DNA of 64,000 bases, from assembly GCF_040409955.1 (NCBI RefSeq), contig NZ_CP123385.1:496001-560000 (forward strand). The letters are read 5' to 3'. Of the stretch, positions 36,241-45,271 are shown in pieces (the first letter of the stretch is position 1; each line of letters opens with the position of its first letter). This stretch comes from Salipiger sp. H15 (GTDB lineage Bacteria > Pseudomonadota > Alphaproteobacteria > Rhodobacterales > Rhodobacteraceae). Both the position numbers and the translations under genes were made by a program. A model generated the notes under the pieces. That model was not told the DNA's origin. It worked only from the letters and a program-made list of their open reading frames with translations, and searched no databases.

Positions 36241-37748
36241 AGGAGACCTTTCTCGAGCTTGCGCCGCATCCCGACGTCGCGGGCGGCGGCGCGGTCGTGT
36301 ATGGCGCGGTAGACCGGCAGCAGGTCCGCCACCTCGGCGGCGGCGCGGCGCAGCACCGGGGCGATCCCGGCGAAGACCTCGCGCGCCTCGGCGAGCAGCG
36401 CCGTCTCGTCGACCGAGACGACACGCCCCTTCTCGGCGACCACCCGCCCCGCCACCATGGTCAACCGCACCGAGCCGCCCTGCTCGACATGCACCAGTTG
36501 CCGGACGAGATCGTTGAGCGGCAGGAAGGCGAGGCTCGAGAGGTCCACAAGGTTCAGGTCGGCGGGCGCGCCGAGGGCCAGCGTGCCGAGCCCCGGCCGG
36601 CGCATCGCAAGGCCACCGCCTTCGGTCGCCGCGCGCAGCACCTCGCCCGCGGTGGGCCAGCGATCGGGATCGTCGCCCGAGAGGGTATGGATCATCCCGG
36701 CCGTCTTCATCACCGACCAGAGGTTCACCGCGTCGTCGGCGATGGCCTCGTCGACCCCGAGCGAGACGCTGATGCCCCGGTCCAGCATCTCGCGCAGGGG
36801 CATGACCCCCGAGCCGAGCCGCAGGTTGCTGATCGGGTTGTGCGCGACAGTCGCACCCGCGTCGGCGATGAGGTCGAGGTCCGCGGCATCCACCCAGATC
36901 GCGTGGATGACCTGCATCCGCGCGGAGAGCAGGCCGAGGTCATGGGTGTAGCGCACCAGCGACCGCCCGCCGAAGCTTTCGTGCCCCAGAACGCGCTGCA
37001 GCCGGGTCTCCAGCATGTGCGCCAGCACCGGCAGGTCATGCGCGCGGCTGAGCGCGTCGAGCTCGGCGAAATACTCGGGGCTGACCCGCTGCGGCGCCGA
37101 GCAGCTGACCGCCGCCCCGATGCGCCCCTCCGCGGCGCAGTGCCAGCGGGTGATCAGGTGATCGTAGAGCGCCAGCAGGTCCGGCGCCTTGAGCCTCGGC
37201 CGCCGCGCCAGCGCGCCCTGCAGATGCGGCGGCGCGAGTTCCGCGAGGAAGGGCAGTTTCTCGATCTCGGACAGCTCGGGCTCGTCCAGCGCCAGCGTCG
37301 CGCGGATGCCGCTGTCGGCATAGGCCTGCGCCACCGCGTCGATGATCTCGGGCGTGGGCTCGGGCACGAAGAAGCAGTCGTCCATCACCGCGGTCGTGCC
37401 GTTTCGCAGCATCTCGATGCAGCCCAGCATCGTGCGCAGGTAGGCCTGCCGCGGCGTCGGGCGCAGCGTCTCGAGCGCCGGGCTCTCGTAGAGCATGAAG
37501 AGCTCGAGCGGCAGGCAGGGCAGCCGCCCCTTCATGTGGTTCACCGAGGAATGGAAATGCGCGTTGACCAGCCCCGGCATCAGCAGATCACCCCGGCCCT
37601 CGATCACCCGCGCCCCGTCGGGGGCCGCGAGCCCGTCACCGATGGCGGCGATGACGCCCCCTTCGACGCGCAGGTCGCAGGGCGAGGTCATGCCCTCGGG
37701 ATGCGCCGGATCGAGCAGGCGGACGTTGCGAAAGAGGGCGTCGCTCAT
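36237..37748 (-). CDS. Amidohydrolase (TRZ/ATZ/guanine deaminase-like)
   Basis: The 503-residue enzyme has the amidohydrolase metal motif NAHFHSSVNHMKG, a later HMLETR histidine, the HAIWVD histidine, HNPISNLRLGSG and a GVDEAIADD segment where family members often read GTDGAASND. This places it among 8-oxoguanine deaminase, guanine deaminase and triazine hydrolases. A ring deamination in purine or pyrimidine-like compounds is inferred. The Asp in VDEAIADD should be the general base. It overlaps both neighbours by 4 bp. Confidence 0.84.
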   Translation of the reverse strand: MSDALFRNVRLLDPAHPEGMTSPCDLRVEGGVIAAIGDGLAAPDGARVIEGRGDLLMPGLVNAHFHSSVNHMKGRLPCLPLELFMLYESPALETLRPTPRQAYLRTMLGCIEMLRNGTTAVMDDCFFVPEPTPEIIDAVAQAYADSGIRATLALDEPELSEIEKLPFLAELAPPHLQGALARRPRLKAPDLLALYDHLITRWHCAAEGRIGAAVSCSAPQRVSPEYFAELDALSRAHDLPVLAHMLETRLQRVLGHESFGGRSLVRYTHDLGLLSARMQVIHAIWVDAADLDLIADAGATVAHNPISNLRLGSGVMPLREMLDRGISVSLGVDEAIADDAVNLWSVMKTAGMIHTLSGDDPDRWPTAGEVLRAATEGGGLAMRRPGLGTLALGAPADLNLVDLSSLAFLPLNDLVRQLVHVEQGGSVRLTMVAGRVVAEKGRVVSVDETALLAEAREVFAGIAPVLRRAAAEVADLLPVYRAIHDRAAARDVGMRRKLEKGLL

Positions 37749-38464
37749 GGCTGCGTCCCGGCGAGCAGGGCGGCGAGCGCGGGCGAGAGGCCGATGCTTT
37801 CCGCGATCGGCACCGGCCGGGCGGGCTGAGCCGCACCCCCGGCGATCCTGTCCCGGCAGAGCGCCAGCGCCGCGGCGCCGTCGCTGACCGGGACCGCCGC
37901 GCGGGGCGCGAGACGCGCCGCCATGCCGACGATCGCGGCGCCGAGGATCACCACCGCCTGCGCCCCCGCCTGCGCCAGCTTGTCGATGGCCCCGAGCACC
38001 GCGCCGTCGCGCCGCTCGGCGTCGAGATAGTCCTCGCGCGAGGCGAACTCGATGACCTCCCAGCCGGCGGGGCTGTAGCCGTAGCCCTCCAGCAGGCGCG
38101 CGTAGAGCGGCTGGCTCGAGGCGCCGAAGATCACCACGCCGAAGGGCACGCCGCCGGTCGCCGCCAGCGCCGCCTCGGTCAGCCCGACCACCGGCACCGG
38201 CAGCAGCTCCGAAAGCGCGCGCAGCGCGGTGTCGAAGGAGATCGCGAGGATCACCCCGTCGACCCCGCCCGCGTGCTGCGCCGCAAGCTCCAGCGCGGCA
38301 TGGGCGGCGATCAGGTTCTCGGCCTCGGTGGTCACGATCCGCGCGCCGAAGCCGCCGGTGACGCCGTCGATGAGGGTGCCCTCGGGCGCGATGCGGCGGG
38401 CCTCGGCCACGAAGGCCGCGGTCACCTCGGGCGAGGTGTTGGGATTGAGGGCGAGCAGGCGCAT
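37745..38464 (-). CDS. Asp/Glu (hydantoin/allantoin) racemase family protein, copy 2
   Basis: The 239-residue paralogue starts LLALNPNTSPEVT. Like copy 1, it lacks the usual first cysteine (here AISFDTALRAL), although the shared start and length argue for the same fold. Two diverged racemase-like genes flanking an amidohydrolase and a PuuE-like enzyme in one operon suggest that they act on different intermediates or form a heteromer. Its start overlaps the dctM2 stop by one base (TGATG). Confidence 0.8.
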   Translation of the reverse strand: MRLLALNPNTSPEVTAAFVAEARRIAPEGTLIDGVTGGFGARIVTTEAENLIAAHAALELAAQHAGGVDGVILAISFDTALRALSELLPVPVVGLTEAALAATGGVPFGVVIFGASSQPLYARLLEGYGYSPAGWEVIEFASREDYLDAERRDGAVLGAIDKLAQAGAQAVVILGAAIVGMAARLAPRAAVPVSDGAAALALCRDRIAGGAAQPARPVPIAESIGLSPALAALLAGTQP

Positions 38465-39741
38465 CAGAGCAGTCCCGGGAAGATCGAGATGAGCGCCACC
38501 ACCCCGAGGATGCAGGCGAGGAAGGGCAGCACGCCAAGGATCACCGTGCCCACCTGCCCGCGCCCGCGCACGCTTTGCGTCACGTAGAGGTTCATGCCCA
38601 CCGGCGGGGTAATCAGCGCAAGCTCGCACATCATCACGAGGAAGATGCCGAACCAGACGCTGTCATAGCCGAGGTGCGTGACCACCGGCATCACCACCGG
38701 GATCGTCGCGATCATCATCGCGAGCGCGTCGAGGAAGCAGCCGAGGATCAGGTAGAGCACCACCAGCAGTACCAGCATCGCCACCGGCCCGACCTGCAGC
38801 TCCGACACGAAGGCCGAGACCTGACCGGGCACGCCCAGCACGCCGAGGATGAAGTTGAGGTAAAAGGCGGCAACGAGGATCAGCAGCGTCATCGCCGTGG
38901 TGGTGACGGTGGAGATCAGCGCCTCGCGCAGCATCCGCCAACTGAGCGAGCGGTAGCAGGCGGTGAGCAGGAAGGCTCCGACCACCCCCACCCCGGCCGC
39001 CTCGGTGGGCGTCGCGAAGCCGAGGTAGATCGCCCCCATCACCAGCACGAAGATGGCCAGCGGCGGCAGCAAGTCCCCCAGCCGCTTGCGGCGCTCGGGC
39101 CAGGGCGCCATGCGCTCGGGGCGGCCCGCGACCGAAGGATTGAGCAGGCTCGCCACGATGATGATCGCCATGAAGGCCAGCGCGAGGATGAGCCCCGGCA
39201 GCACCCCGGCGAGGAAGAGCGCGCCGATCGAGGTGTTGGTGATCGCGCCGTAGATGATCAGGTTGATCGAGGGCGGGATCAGGATGCCCAGCGTCGCGCC
39301 CGAGGCGACGCTGCCCGCGACCCAGGCTTCGGCGTAGTTCTGGCGGCGGAAGGTCGGGAAGGCGACGGTGCCGATGGTCGCCGCCGTGGCAACCGACGAG
39401 CCCGAGATCGCGGCGAAGACCGTCGAGGCGGCGATATTGGTGTGCAGCAGCCCGCCCGGCAGCGGCCGCGTCCAGTCGGCCAGCGCACGGTACATGCGCT
39501 CGGTCACCCCGCCGCGCACGAGGATCTCGCCCATCAGCACGAAGAGCGGGATCGCGACCAGCAGGAAGTTGTTGAGCGTGCCCCACATCATCGTGCCGAA
39601 GGGCCGCAGCATGGCGTCGCCGAAGAAGAGCCATGCGCCCAGCACCGCGACGGTGAAGAGCGCCGTGGCGATGTGCTGCCCGATGAACAGCAGGAACAGC
39701 AGCAGCGCAAAGCCGAGGGCCGCGCCTTCAATGCCCAGCAT
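38464..39741 (-). CDS. dctM: TRAP transporter large permease DctM (system 2)
   Basis: The 425-residue permease has the DctM signatures FLLVAIPLFVLMGEIL, AAISGSSVATAATIGTVAFP, ASGATLGILIPPSINLIIYGA and ATPTEAAGVGVVGAF. It differs from system 1 in these loops, so it is not a recent duplicate. The start MLGIEG is chosen; an ATG six codons upstream would enlarge the overlap with dctQ2. Confidence 0.92.
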   Translation of the reverse strand: MLGIEGAALGFALLLFLLFIGQHIATALFTVAVLGAWLFFGDAMLRPFGTMMWGTLNNFLLVAIPLFVLMGEILVRGGVTERMYRALADWTRPLPGGLLHTNIAASTVFAAISGSSVATAATIGTVAFPTFRRQNYAEAWVAGSVASGATLGILIPPSINLIIYGAITNTSIGALFLAGVLPGLILALAFMAIIIVASLLNPSVAGRPERMAPWPERRKRLGDLLPPLAIFVLVMGAIYLGFATPTEAAGVGVVGAFLLTACYRSLSWRMLREALISTVTTTAMTLLILVAAFYLNFILGVLGVPGQVSAFVSELQVGPVAMLVLLVVLYLILGCFLDALAMMIATIPVVMPVVTHLGYDSVWFGIFLVMMCELALITPPVGMNLYVTQSVRGRGQVGTVILGVLPFLACILGVVALISIFPGLL

Positions 39742-40315
39742 GGAGCGTCTCCTCGCCATGATCGACGTAATGGCCGACTTCCTCGTCGACGGTGGGAGGC
39801 CCGTAGGCGGCTTCGACCGCGGAACGGTCGGTGAAGAGCAGCCAGAGCCCGTGCACCGTGGTCAGGCAGGCGACCGCCGCGAAAAACCCGGTGCCCGCGA
39901 CCCAGATCGCCTGCGGCACCCAGAGCGGGGTCTGCAGCGGCGTGTTGGTCACCGCGCCGAAGCGGATGGTCTCGGCCAGCTCGCCCCACGCATGCCAGGT
40001 CATGAAGAGGCCGAGCCCCGCGATGCTGGCCTGCGCCAGCACGTGCAGCCCGGCGCGCAGCCGCTCGGGAAAGAGCCGCAGGAAGATGTCGATCCGCGGG
40101 TGACCGCGGTTCAGCAGCGTCAGCGACAGGCCCAGCGAGCCGACGAAGGCCAGCACGTAGCCGCCCAGCTCGTCCGTGCCCTGGAGCGAGACGCCGAAGA
40201 CGTCCCGCCCCGCGATATCGACGACGATCAGCACCGCGAGCAGGGCGACGGCGGCGCCCGCGACAAGCGCGAGCGCCAGGGCCAGCCCGCGGGCGATCCC
40301 CAACAGAGAGGTCAT
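39728..40315 (-). CDS. dctQ: TRAP transporter small permease DctQ (system 2)
   Basis: The 195-residue protein has four hydrophobic segments and the DctQ pattern VDIAGRDVFGVSLQGTDELGGYVLAF region followed by RGHPRIDIFLRLFP. The C-terminus is extended by about 30 hydrophilic residues. It lies 7 bp after dctP2 and overlaps dctM2. Confidence 0.88.
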   Translation of the reverse strand: MTSLLGIARGLALALALVAGAAVALLAVLIVVDIAGRDVFGVSLQGTDELGGYVLAFVGSLGLSLTLLNRGHPRIDIFLRLFPERLRAGLHVLAQASIAGLGLFMTWHAWGELAETIRFGAVTNTPLQTPLWVPQAIWVAGTGFFAAVACLTTVHGLWLLFTDRSAVEAAYGPPTVDEEVGHYVDHGEETLHAGH

Positions 40316-40322
40316 GCCGCGC

Positions 40323-41369
40323 TTACTCGGAGGCGATGGTCAGGCCGCGCGCGGCGCCCACGGTCTCGTTCCAGAGCGCGATGCAGCCCGCGTAGCTGGC
40401 CTCGCAGCGCGCGCCCCATTCCGGCAGGATCTTCGTGGCCGAGATCTCGGCGACCTTTTCCTTGTCGGCGTCCGACACCGGCACCAGCGTCATGTCGTAG
40501 GCGGTGTAGATCCCCTCGGGGCAATCGCCGCCGGTCGAGCAGGACTGCGCGGTGCCGTTGGTCTCGATCGCCAGCGTCCAGAGCGCTTCCTCCATGTCGG
40601 CCATCACCGCCTCGAAGGCGGCGCGCTTCTCGGCGTCGAGCCCGTTCAGCCAGCCGAGGTTGACCATGTGCGCCTGCACCGAGCCCGAGACCGACAGCGG
40701 GTAGAGATGGGTGGTCACCTCCGGCCACTTGCCGGTGTTGGACGAGGTCGGCGAGGTCACGCCGCAGGAGGCGACCCCGCGCTGCAGCGCCGGGTAGACC
40801 TCGGGGAAGGACAGGGTGACGGGCGTCGCGCCCAGTTCCTCGAGCAGCGTCGACATCGAGGCGGTGAAGGAGCGGACCTTGAGTCCGTCGAGATCGGCCA
40901 GCGAGGTCATGTCGGAATTGCACAGGAAGACCTGCGGGCCGAAGGGCCAGATCGCCATGGCCTTGACGCCGAACTTCTCGCCGAGGCGGGCGTTGAAGGC
41001 CTCGCGGTAGGCATCCACCGCGCCCTTGAGGTCAGCCATGTCGGTCGAGACGCCGATCAGGTCGATGCCCTCGAGGAAGGGGTCGTCCTTGGCCGCGGTG
41101 CCGACCTGCACGGTTGCCAGATCGAAGGCGCCCGAGCCGACCAGCCGCAGCGCGTCGGCAAGGTTCAGGCCCAGCACCTGGAACTCGTTGCGGGTGACCT
41201 CGAACCCGGCGCCGCCCGCCGCCTCGATCGCGGCGATCTCGGCCGGGTACTGTGCCGCGGACTCCTGCGACTGGGTCAGCCAGCGCAGCGGCTGCGCGGA
41301 GGCGGGAAGCGCGGTGAGCGCTCCCGCGGCGACGAGGGTGAGCGAGGCGAGAAGGGACGATCTGAACAT
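40323..41369 (-). CDS. dctP: TRAP transporter substrate-binding protein DctP (system 2)
   Basis: The 348-residue protein has a signal peptide (cleavage after ASA near residue 25) and the DctP fold with DLDGLKVRSFTASM and LSFPEVYPALQRGVASCG, where the arginine in KVRSF is the usual carboxylate-binding residue. Cysteines in FLCNSD, SCSTGGDC and RCEASYAGC could form periplasmic disulfides, more than is normal for the family. It is the first gene of the racemase-amidohydrolase operon and is divergent from a GntR regulator. Confidence 0.9.
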   Translation of the reverse strand: MFRSSLLASLTLVAAGALTALPASAQPLRWLTQSQESAAQYPAEIAAIEAAGGAGFEVTRNEFQVLGLNLADALRLVGSGAFDLATVQVGTAAKDDPFLEGIDLIGVSTDMADLKGAVDAYREAFNARLGEKFGVKAMAIWPFGPQVFLCNSDMTSLADLDGLKVRSFTASMSTLLEELGATPVTLSFPEVYPALQRGVASCGVTSPTSSNTGKWPEVTTHLYPLSVSGSVQAHMVNLGWLNGLDAEKRAAFEAVMADMEEALWTLAIETNGTAQSCSTGGDCPEGIYTAYDMTLVPVSDADKEKVAEISATKILPEWGARCEASYAGCIALWNETVGAARGLTIASE

Positions 41370-41452
41370 GGGCGACAACTCCGCTTGCAAGGTGGTGAAC
41401 CAACTCCGACCGCCGTGCGCGGGATCGAGAGGATGCCCAAAAGCGGCACATT

Positions 41453-41464
41453 ATTGTTAACAAT
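41453..41464. promoter_or_regulatory. Candidate GntR operator ATTGTTAACAAT
   Basis: A perfect 12-bp palindrome lies in a strikingly AT-rich stretch (about 41450-41560) of the 281-bp gap between dctP2 and the divergent gntR. TTGT...ACAA is a common core of FCD-type GntR operators, so repression of both genes by the adjacent regulator is likely. Confidence 0.6.
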
Positions 41465-41650
41465 TCAAATTTATTTTGTGCGCAAATTTCGTGCCTGTGG
41501 GGGTCGGAACAGGGATGAAATCACATTTAATTATTTATTTTCTAATATTTGCCACTTGGAAAGCCCGTCCGCACCGCGACGCCCGCGCGATTGCAGACGC
41601 CGGAAATCCAGCTTAAAAAACAGCCGGAAGCCCTCAGGAAAGAGCAGCCC

Positions 41651-42331
41651 ATGGCACGTCTCAATGCGGTGGAAAGCGATGTCTACGACCGGATCCGCAC
41701 GGCGATCGGCGAGCGAAGGCTGCTGCCCGGCCAGAGGCTTCGCGAGGTCGAGCTCTGCCGCATCTTCGGCACGACCCGGGGCACGATCCGCAAGGTGCTG
41801 GCCCGGCTCGCCTTCGACGGGCTCGTCGATCACGAGCCCAACCGCGGCGCCTCGGTGGCGCGGCCGACGGCCCGGCAGGCGGCCGATCTCTTCGTCGCCC
41901 GGCGCTGCATCGAGCAGGCCATCGCGCGCGAGGCGCTCGCAAGGGTGAGCCCGGCCGACGAGGCCAAGCTGCGCACCCATATCGCCAGGGAGCACGGGGC
42001 GCGCGAGGCAGGCGACCGCCGCCGGATCATCGCGCTCTCGGGGGAATTCCACGTGCTGCTGTCGCAGATCGCCGCGAACACGGTGCTGAGCCGCTACCTC
42101 GTCGACCTGATCGCGCAGGAGTCGCTGATCATCCAGCTTTTCGAGAAGCCCGGTGCGGACCAGTGCTCCTGCGACGAGCACGCCGGCATCGCCGAGGCGC
42201 TGCTGGCGCGCGACGGCGACCGCCTTGCACGGCTGATCGACAGCCATATCGACGGGATCGCGGGCAGCCTCGACCTCGAGCAGCGCGGCATGGCCCGGCC
42301 AAACCTCGACGACGTCTTCGCGGAAGGCTGA
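41651..42331 (+). CDS. GntR-family (FCD) transcriptional regulator 1
   Basis: The 226-residue regulator has an N-terminal winged HTH (LREVELCRIFGTTRGTIRKVLARLAFDGLV) and an all-helical FCD ligand domain with the metal-binding pattern of histidines in SGEFHVLL and CDEHAGI. It is divergent from the dctP2 operon and so probably controls it. The start MARLNAV is chosen because AGGAAAGAG precedes it; the upstream in-frame ATG lies in AT-rich promoter DNA. Confidence 0.9.
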   Translation: MARLNAVESDVYDRIRTAIGERRLLPGQRLREVELCRIFGTTRGTIRKVLARLAFDGLVDHEPNRGASVARPTARQAADLFVARRCIEQAIAREALARVSPADEAKLRTHIAREHGAREAGDRRRIIALSGEFHVLLSQIAANTVLSRYLVDLIAQESLIIQLFEKPGADQCSCDEHAGIAEALLARDGDRLARLIDSHIDGIAGSLDLEQRGMARPNLDDVFAEG

Positions 42332-42432
42332 GCCGGGCGCTCGCGTCCGAGCTTGCCCGCGGCGACGCCTGATCTGGTTGGGATCTTTGCGGGGAGGAAC
42401 CATCGGAAGTCACGTGAATTGCTGCCGCATCA

Positions 42433-42580
42433 CGTATACATGACGCGCGCCGGGGCGGCGCCTTTCATGCGACACATCAATGCCGCCACGCAAGGAAGCC
42501 TTGTGACGCCCATGTTTCCCGCAAATTCTCCACACATTTGCGCAAGCATTCAGCAAAATGAGAATACTTGCGCGTATACA
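42433..42580. promoter_or_regulatory. Two CGTATACA boxes upstream of gntR 2
   Basis: CGTATACA occurs at 42433-42440 and at 42573-42580, the latter 23 bp before the gntR 2 start. Each contains the GTATAC palindrome seen in many GntR operators. Autoregulation is inferred. The 271-bp region holds nothing else that I recognise. Confidence 0.45.
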
Positions 42581-42602
42581 AGATTCCCGAGATGATACCC
42601 TT

Positions 42603-43349
42603 ATGACCGACGCCCCTCCCCGCCCTCTTGATCCCGGCCGAACCGGCGCCGAAGCGGCCTACCGGGCGCTGCGGCAGGCGATCATCGATCAGGAGCTGCC
42701 CCCCGGCACGCGCCTTCCCGAGGACGACATCGGCCGCCCCTTCGGCATCAGCCGGACGCTCGTGCGGCAGGCGCTGCAGCGTCTGCACGGCGACGGGCTG
42801 GTCGAGCTGGGGCACAAGCGCACCGCCACCGTGGCGCAGCCGACGCTGGCCGAGGCGCGCAACGTCTTCTCGGTGCGCCGCGCGCTGGAACGCGAGGTCG
42901 TCCACGCCGTCGCCGCGCGCTGGCAGCCGGAGTTCGCGCGCCGGCTCGAGGCGCATGTCCGGCTCGAGGAGGACGCCCGCAGGGCCGGCGACGAACGGGT
43001 CTCGATCCGCCTCGCCGGCGAGTTCCACCAGCTGCTGGCCGAGCTCTCGGGCAACGACATTCTCGAGGGTTACGTGACGCAGCTGGTATGTCGCTCGTCG
43101 CTGATCCTCGCGCTCTACGCGCGCCCGCATTCCGCCGAGTGCGCGGTGTCCGAGCATCGCGGCGTGATCGTCGCGCTGAGTACGGGCGACGCGGAAAAGG
43201 CGGCGGCGCTGATGGACCATCACGTCGGCTCGGTCGCCGCCCGCGCACTCGTCTCGGACGGGCGGGCCGAGCGGCCGCTGGGCGACATCCTCATGAAATA
43301 CGGCGCGCGGCCCGGCTCCGCGACCATGGCAAGGGAACAGGACATTTGA
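42603..43349 (+). CDS. GntR-family (FCD) transcriptional regulator 2
   Basis: The 248-residue regulator has the HTH LPEDDIGRPFGISRTLVRQALQRLHGDGLVEL and an FCD domain with RLAGEFHQLLAEL and SEHRGVIVAL histidines. Its length and domain order are normal. It is coupled to the flavin-reductase-like gene by a 4-bp overlap (TTGA), so it probably regulates that gene along with itself. Confidence 0.9.
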   Translation: MTDAPPRPLDPGRTGAEAAYRALRQAIIDQELPPGTRLPEDDIGRPFGISRTLVRQALQRLHGDGLVELGHKRTATVAQPTLAEARNVFSVRRALEREVVHAVAARWQPEFARRLEAHVRLEEDARRAGDERVSIRLAGEFHQLLAELSGNDILEGYVTQLVCRSSLILALYARPHSAECAVSEHRGVIVALSTGDAEKAAALMDHHVGSVAARALVSDGRAERPLGDILMKYGARPGSATMAREQDI

Positions 43350-44002
43350 GCGGATACAGGACCTTCAATTTCGAGGAAATCACCCCGCGCGAGCGCTACA
43401 AGCTGCTGATCGGCACCGTCGTGCCGCGGCCGATCGCGCTGGTCACGACGCTGGGGCGCGACGGGCAGGTCAATGCCGCGCCCTTCTCCTTCTTCAACGT
43501 GCTGACCGCCGATCCGCCCGTGCTGGCCATCGGCATCGAGAACCACGAGGACATGAGCTTCAAGGATACGGCGCTCAACATCCGCCTGACCGAGGAGTTC
43601 ACCGTCAACATCGTCGACGACGCGCTGGTCGAGGGGATGAACATCTGCGCGATCGACTTCCCCGAGGGCACCAGCGAGATCGACGAGGCGGGGCTGAGCA
43701 CCGCGCCGGGCACCGCGGTGAAATGCCCGCGCATCGCCGAGGCTCCGGCTGCGCTGGAATGCGTGCGCCACATGACGATCGAGCTGGGCCGCAGCCGCGA
43801 GATCGTGCTCGGCCGGGTCGTCGCGCTGCACATCCGCGAGGATCTCGTCGATGCCGAGCGCAAGTGGATCGACCAGATCGGCCTTGGCGCGGTCGGGCGG
43901 ATGGGCGGACAGGGTTATTCCCGCACCTCCGACCAGTTCGACCTCGGCACCCCGTCGCTCGGCGACTGGATGGCCCGCGGCACCCTGCGCAGCGCCGAGT
44001 GA
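43346..44002 (+). CDS. Flavin reductase-like (FMN-binding split barrel) protein
   Basis: The 218-residue protein has the split-barrel motif YKLLIGTVVPRPIALVTT near the N-terminus and NAAPFSFFNVLTADPPVLAIGI, the FMN-binding core. Members of this family supply reduced flavin to monooxygenases or act on their own. The start is TTG at 43346, inside the gntR 2 stop codon, because MSGYRTFNFEEI-type starts are normal for the family and no ATG fits. The partner oxygenase is not in the window. Confidence 0.85.
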   Translation: MSGYRTFNFEEITPRERYKLLIGTVVPRPIALVTTLGRDGQVNAAPFSFFNVLTADPPVLAIGIENHEDMSFKDTALNIRLTEEFTVNIVDDALVEGMNICAIDFPEGTSEIDEAGLSTAPGTAVKCPRIAEAPAALECVRHMTIELGRSREIVLGRVVALHIREDLVDAERKWIDQIGLGAVGRMGGQGYSRTSDQFDLGTPSLGDWMARGTLRSAE

Positions 44003-44158
44003 TCCGGGCGAGACGTGCCCTTCACGCTGGAAGGCCAAAACCGTAAAGGCGGGCGGCCGGCCCTCCGCCCGATGGGGCTCCCCATGATCGCAGGCGCGCG
44101 CGTGCGCCAATTCTGCGAGGCTTCCCGCCGGGACAAACCAGACCGGCGGAGAGCGGCG

Positions 44159-44647
44159 ATGCCCAGACCGATCAAAGGCCGGTTCACCGCCCGCATCGAG
44201 GGCGATTTCGTCGTGTTCCTGATCGGGATGCGGATCAACAAGCCCTGGAAGATCGGCACCTGGTGGCCGGTCTTCATCGCCATGCCGAGGATGGTGAAGG
44301 AACTGCAGGCCGCGGGGCCGTCCTGCGGTTTTCTCGGCACCACGCCGGTGCGGCCCGGCGTGATCGCGCAATACTGGCGCTCGTTCGAGCAGCTCGAGAG
44401 CTATGCCCGCGCGAAGGACAACCGGCACTGGCCCGCCTGGGTCGCCGTCAACAGGCGGGTCAAGGGCGCGCGGGACGACGTCGGCATCTGGCACGAGACC
44501 TGCAAGGTGCGCTCTGGCGACGACGAGTGCGCCTATTCGGGAATGCCGCCCTACGGGCTTGCCGCCGCCGCCGAGCTGGTGCCCATCGGCCGCCAGAAGG
44601 AGGCGCAATCGGCCGCCCGCGACCGCATGGCGGGCCGGCTCGACTGA
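44159..44647 (+). CDS. DUF4188 family protein
   Basis: The 162-residue protein contains [31 protein letters not shown] and [23 protein letters not shown], typical of DUF4188, a dimeric alpha-beta barrel family loosely related to monooxygenases and phenylacetaldoxime dehydratase. The function is unknown. A start at MPRPIK is preferred; longer in-frame starts exist upstream but the extra residues do not look like protein. Confidence 0.75.
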   Translation: MPRPIKGRFTARIEGDFVVFLIGMRINKPWKIGTWWPVFIAMPRMVKELQAAGPSCGFLGTTPVRPGVIAQYWRSFEQLESYARAKDNRHWPAWVAVNRRVKGARDDVGIWHETCKVRSGDDECAYSGMPPYGLAAAAELVPIGRQKEAQSAARDRMAGRLD

Positions 44648-44743
44648 CCGACCCGCTCGAGGGCGCGGGTCCGGGAGAGGGCTCGGGGCATCTTCTGCAC
44701 TTCTTCCCGAGATGGGACCGGGGCGCGAACGCCCCGGCTCCTG

Positions 44744-45193
44744 TCAGGCCAGTTCCGCCTGCCGCTTGCCAAGCTGCGACATCAGCAGCGGCAGGTTGAT
44801 GCTGAGCCAGGTCTCGGCGATGAGCCCCTCCTCCATCCGGTAGAGCGCGACCCCGTCGAAGACGACGCGGGCCCCGTCCGGGTCGATGCCCGCGAACGCG
44901 CCGGAATGGGTCGCCCGGATCTCCCAGTGGGCCGAGACGAACTCCTCGGTCGCGAGGGTCTTCAGCGTCTCGAAGCTCATTTCGCTGAAGGACTGGCGGA
45001 AGATGCGGAAGAACGCCTTGTAGCTCTCGCGCCCCCTGAACTCGCCGTCCGGGAAGCCGGGGAAGCCGTGGCAGACGATATGCGGCACAACGGTCTCGTC
45101 GATGATGTCCACGTCGTCGATCCGCTCCGAATGGGTGCCTGCCAGAAACCGCGCGACGGTCTCCCGGTTGGTCGTGATCCTCGGGTTGGTCAT
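44744..45193 (-). CDS. SnoaL-like (NTF2-fold) protein
   Basis: The 149-residue protein has the SnoaL/ester-cyclase pattern VPHIVCHGFPGFPDGEFRGRESYKAFFRIFRQSF and VFDGVALYRMEEGLIAETWLSIN. The fold is a small cone used for many reactions, so no substrate is suggested. An AAAGGAAC ribosome site precedes the ATG at 45193. It is followed at 45272-45493 by a DUF1127 gene on the same strand but upstream, separated by 78 bp. Confidence 0.78.
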   Translation of the reverse strand: MTNPRITTNRETVARFLAGTHSERIDDVDIIDETVVPHIVCHGFPGFPDGEFRGRESYKAFFRIFRQSFSEMSFETLKTLATEEFVSAHWEIRATHSGAFAGIDPDGARVVFDGVALYRMEEGLIAETWLSINLPLLMSQLGKRQAELA

Positions 45194-45271
45194 GTCGTTC
45201 CTTTCCATTGTCGTGAAGGCCTTCGGGGAATGCCGGTCCCGCGCCGAGGCGGGGCCGGGCCTGCGGCGGGC

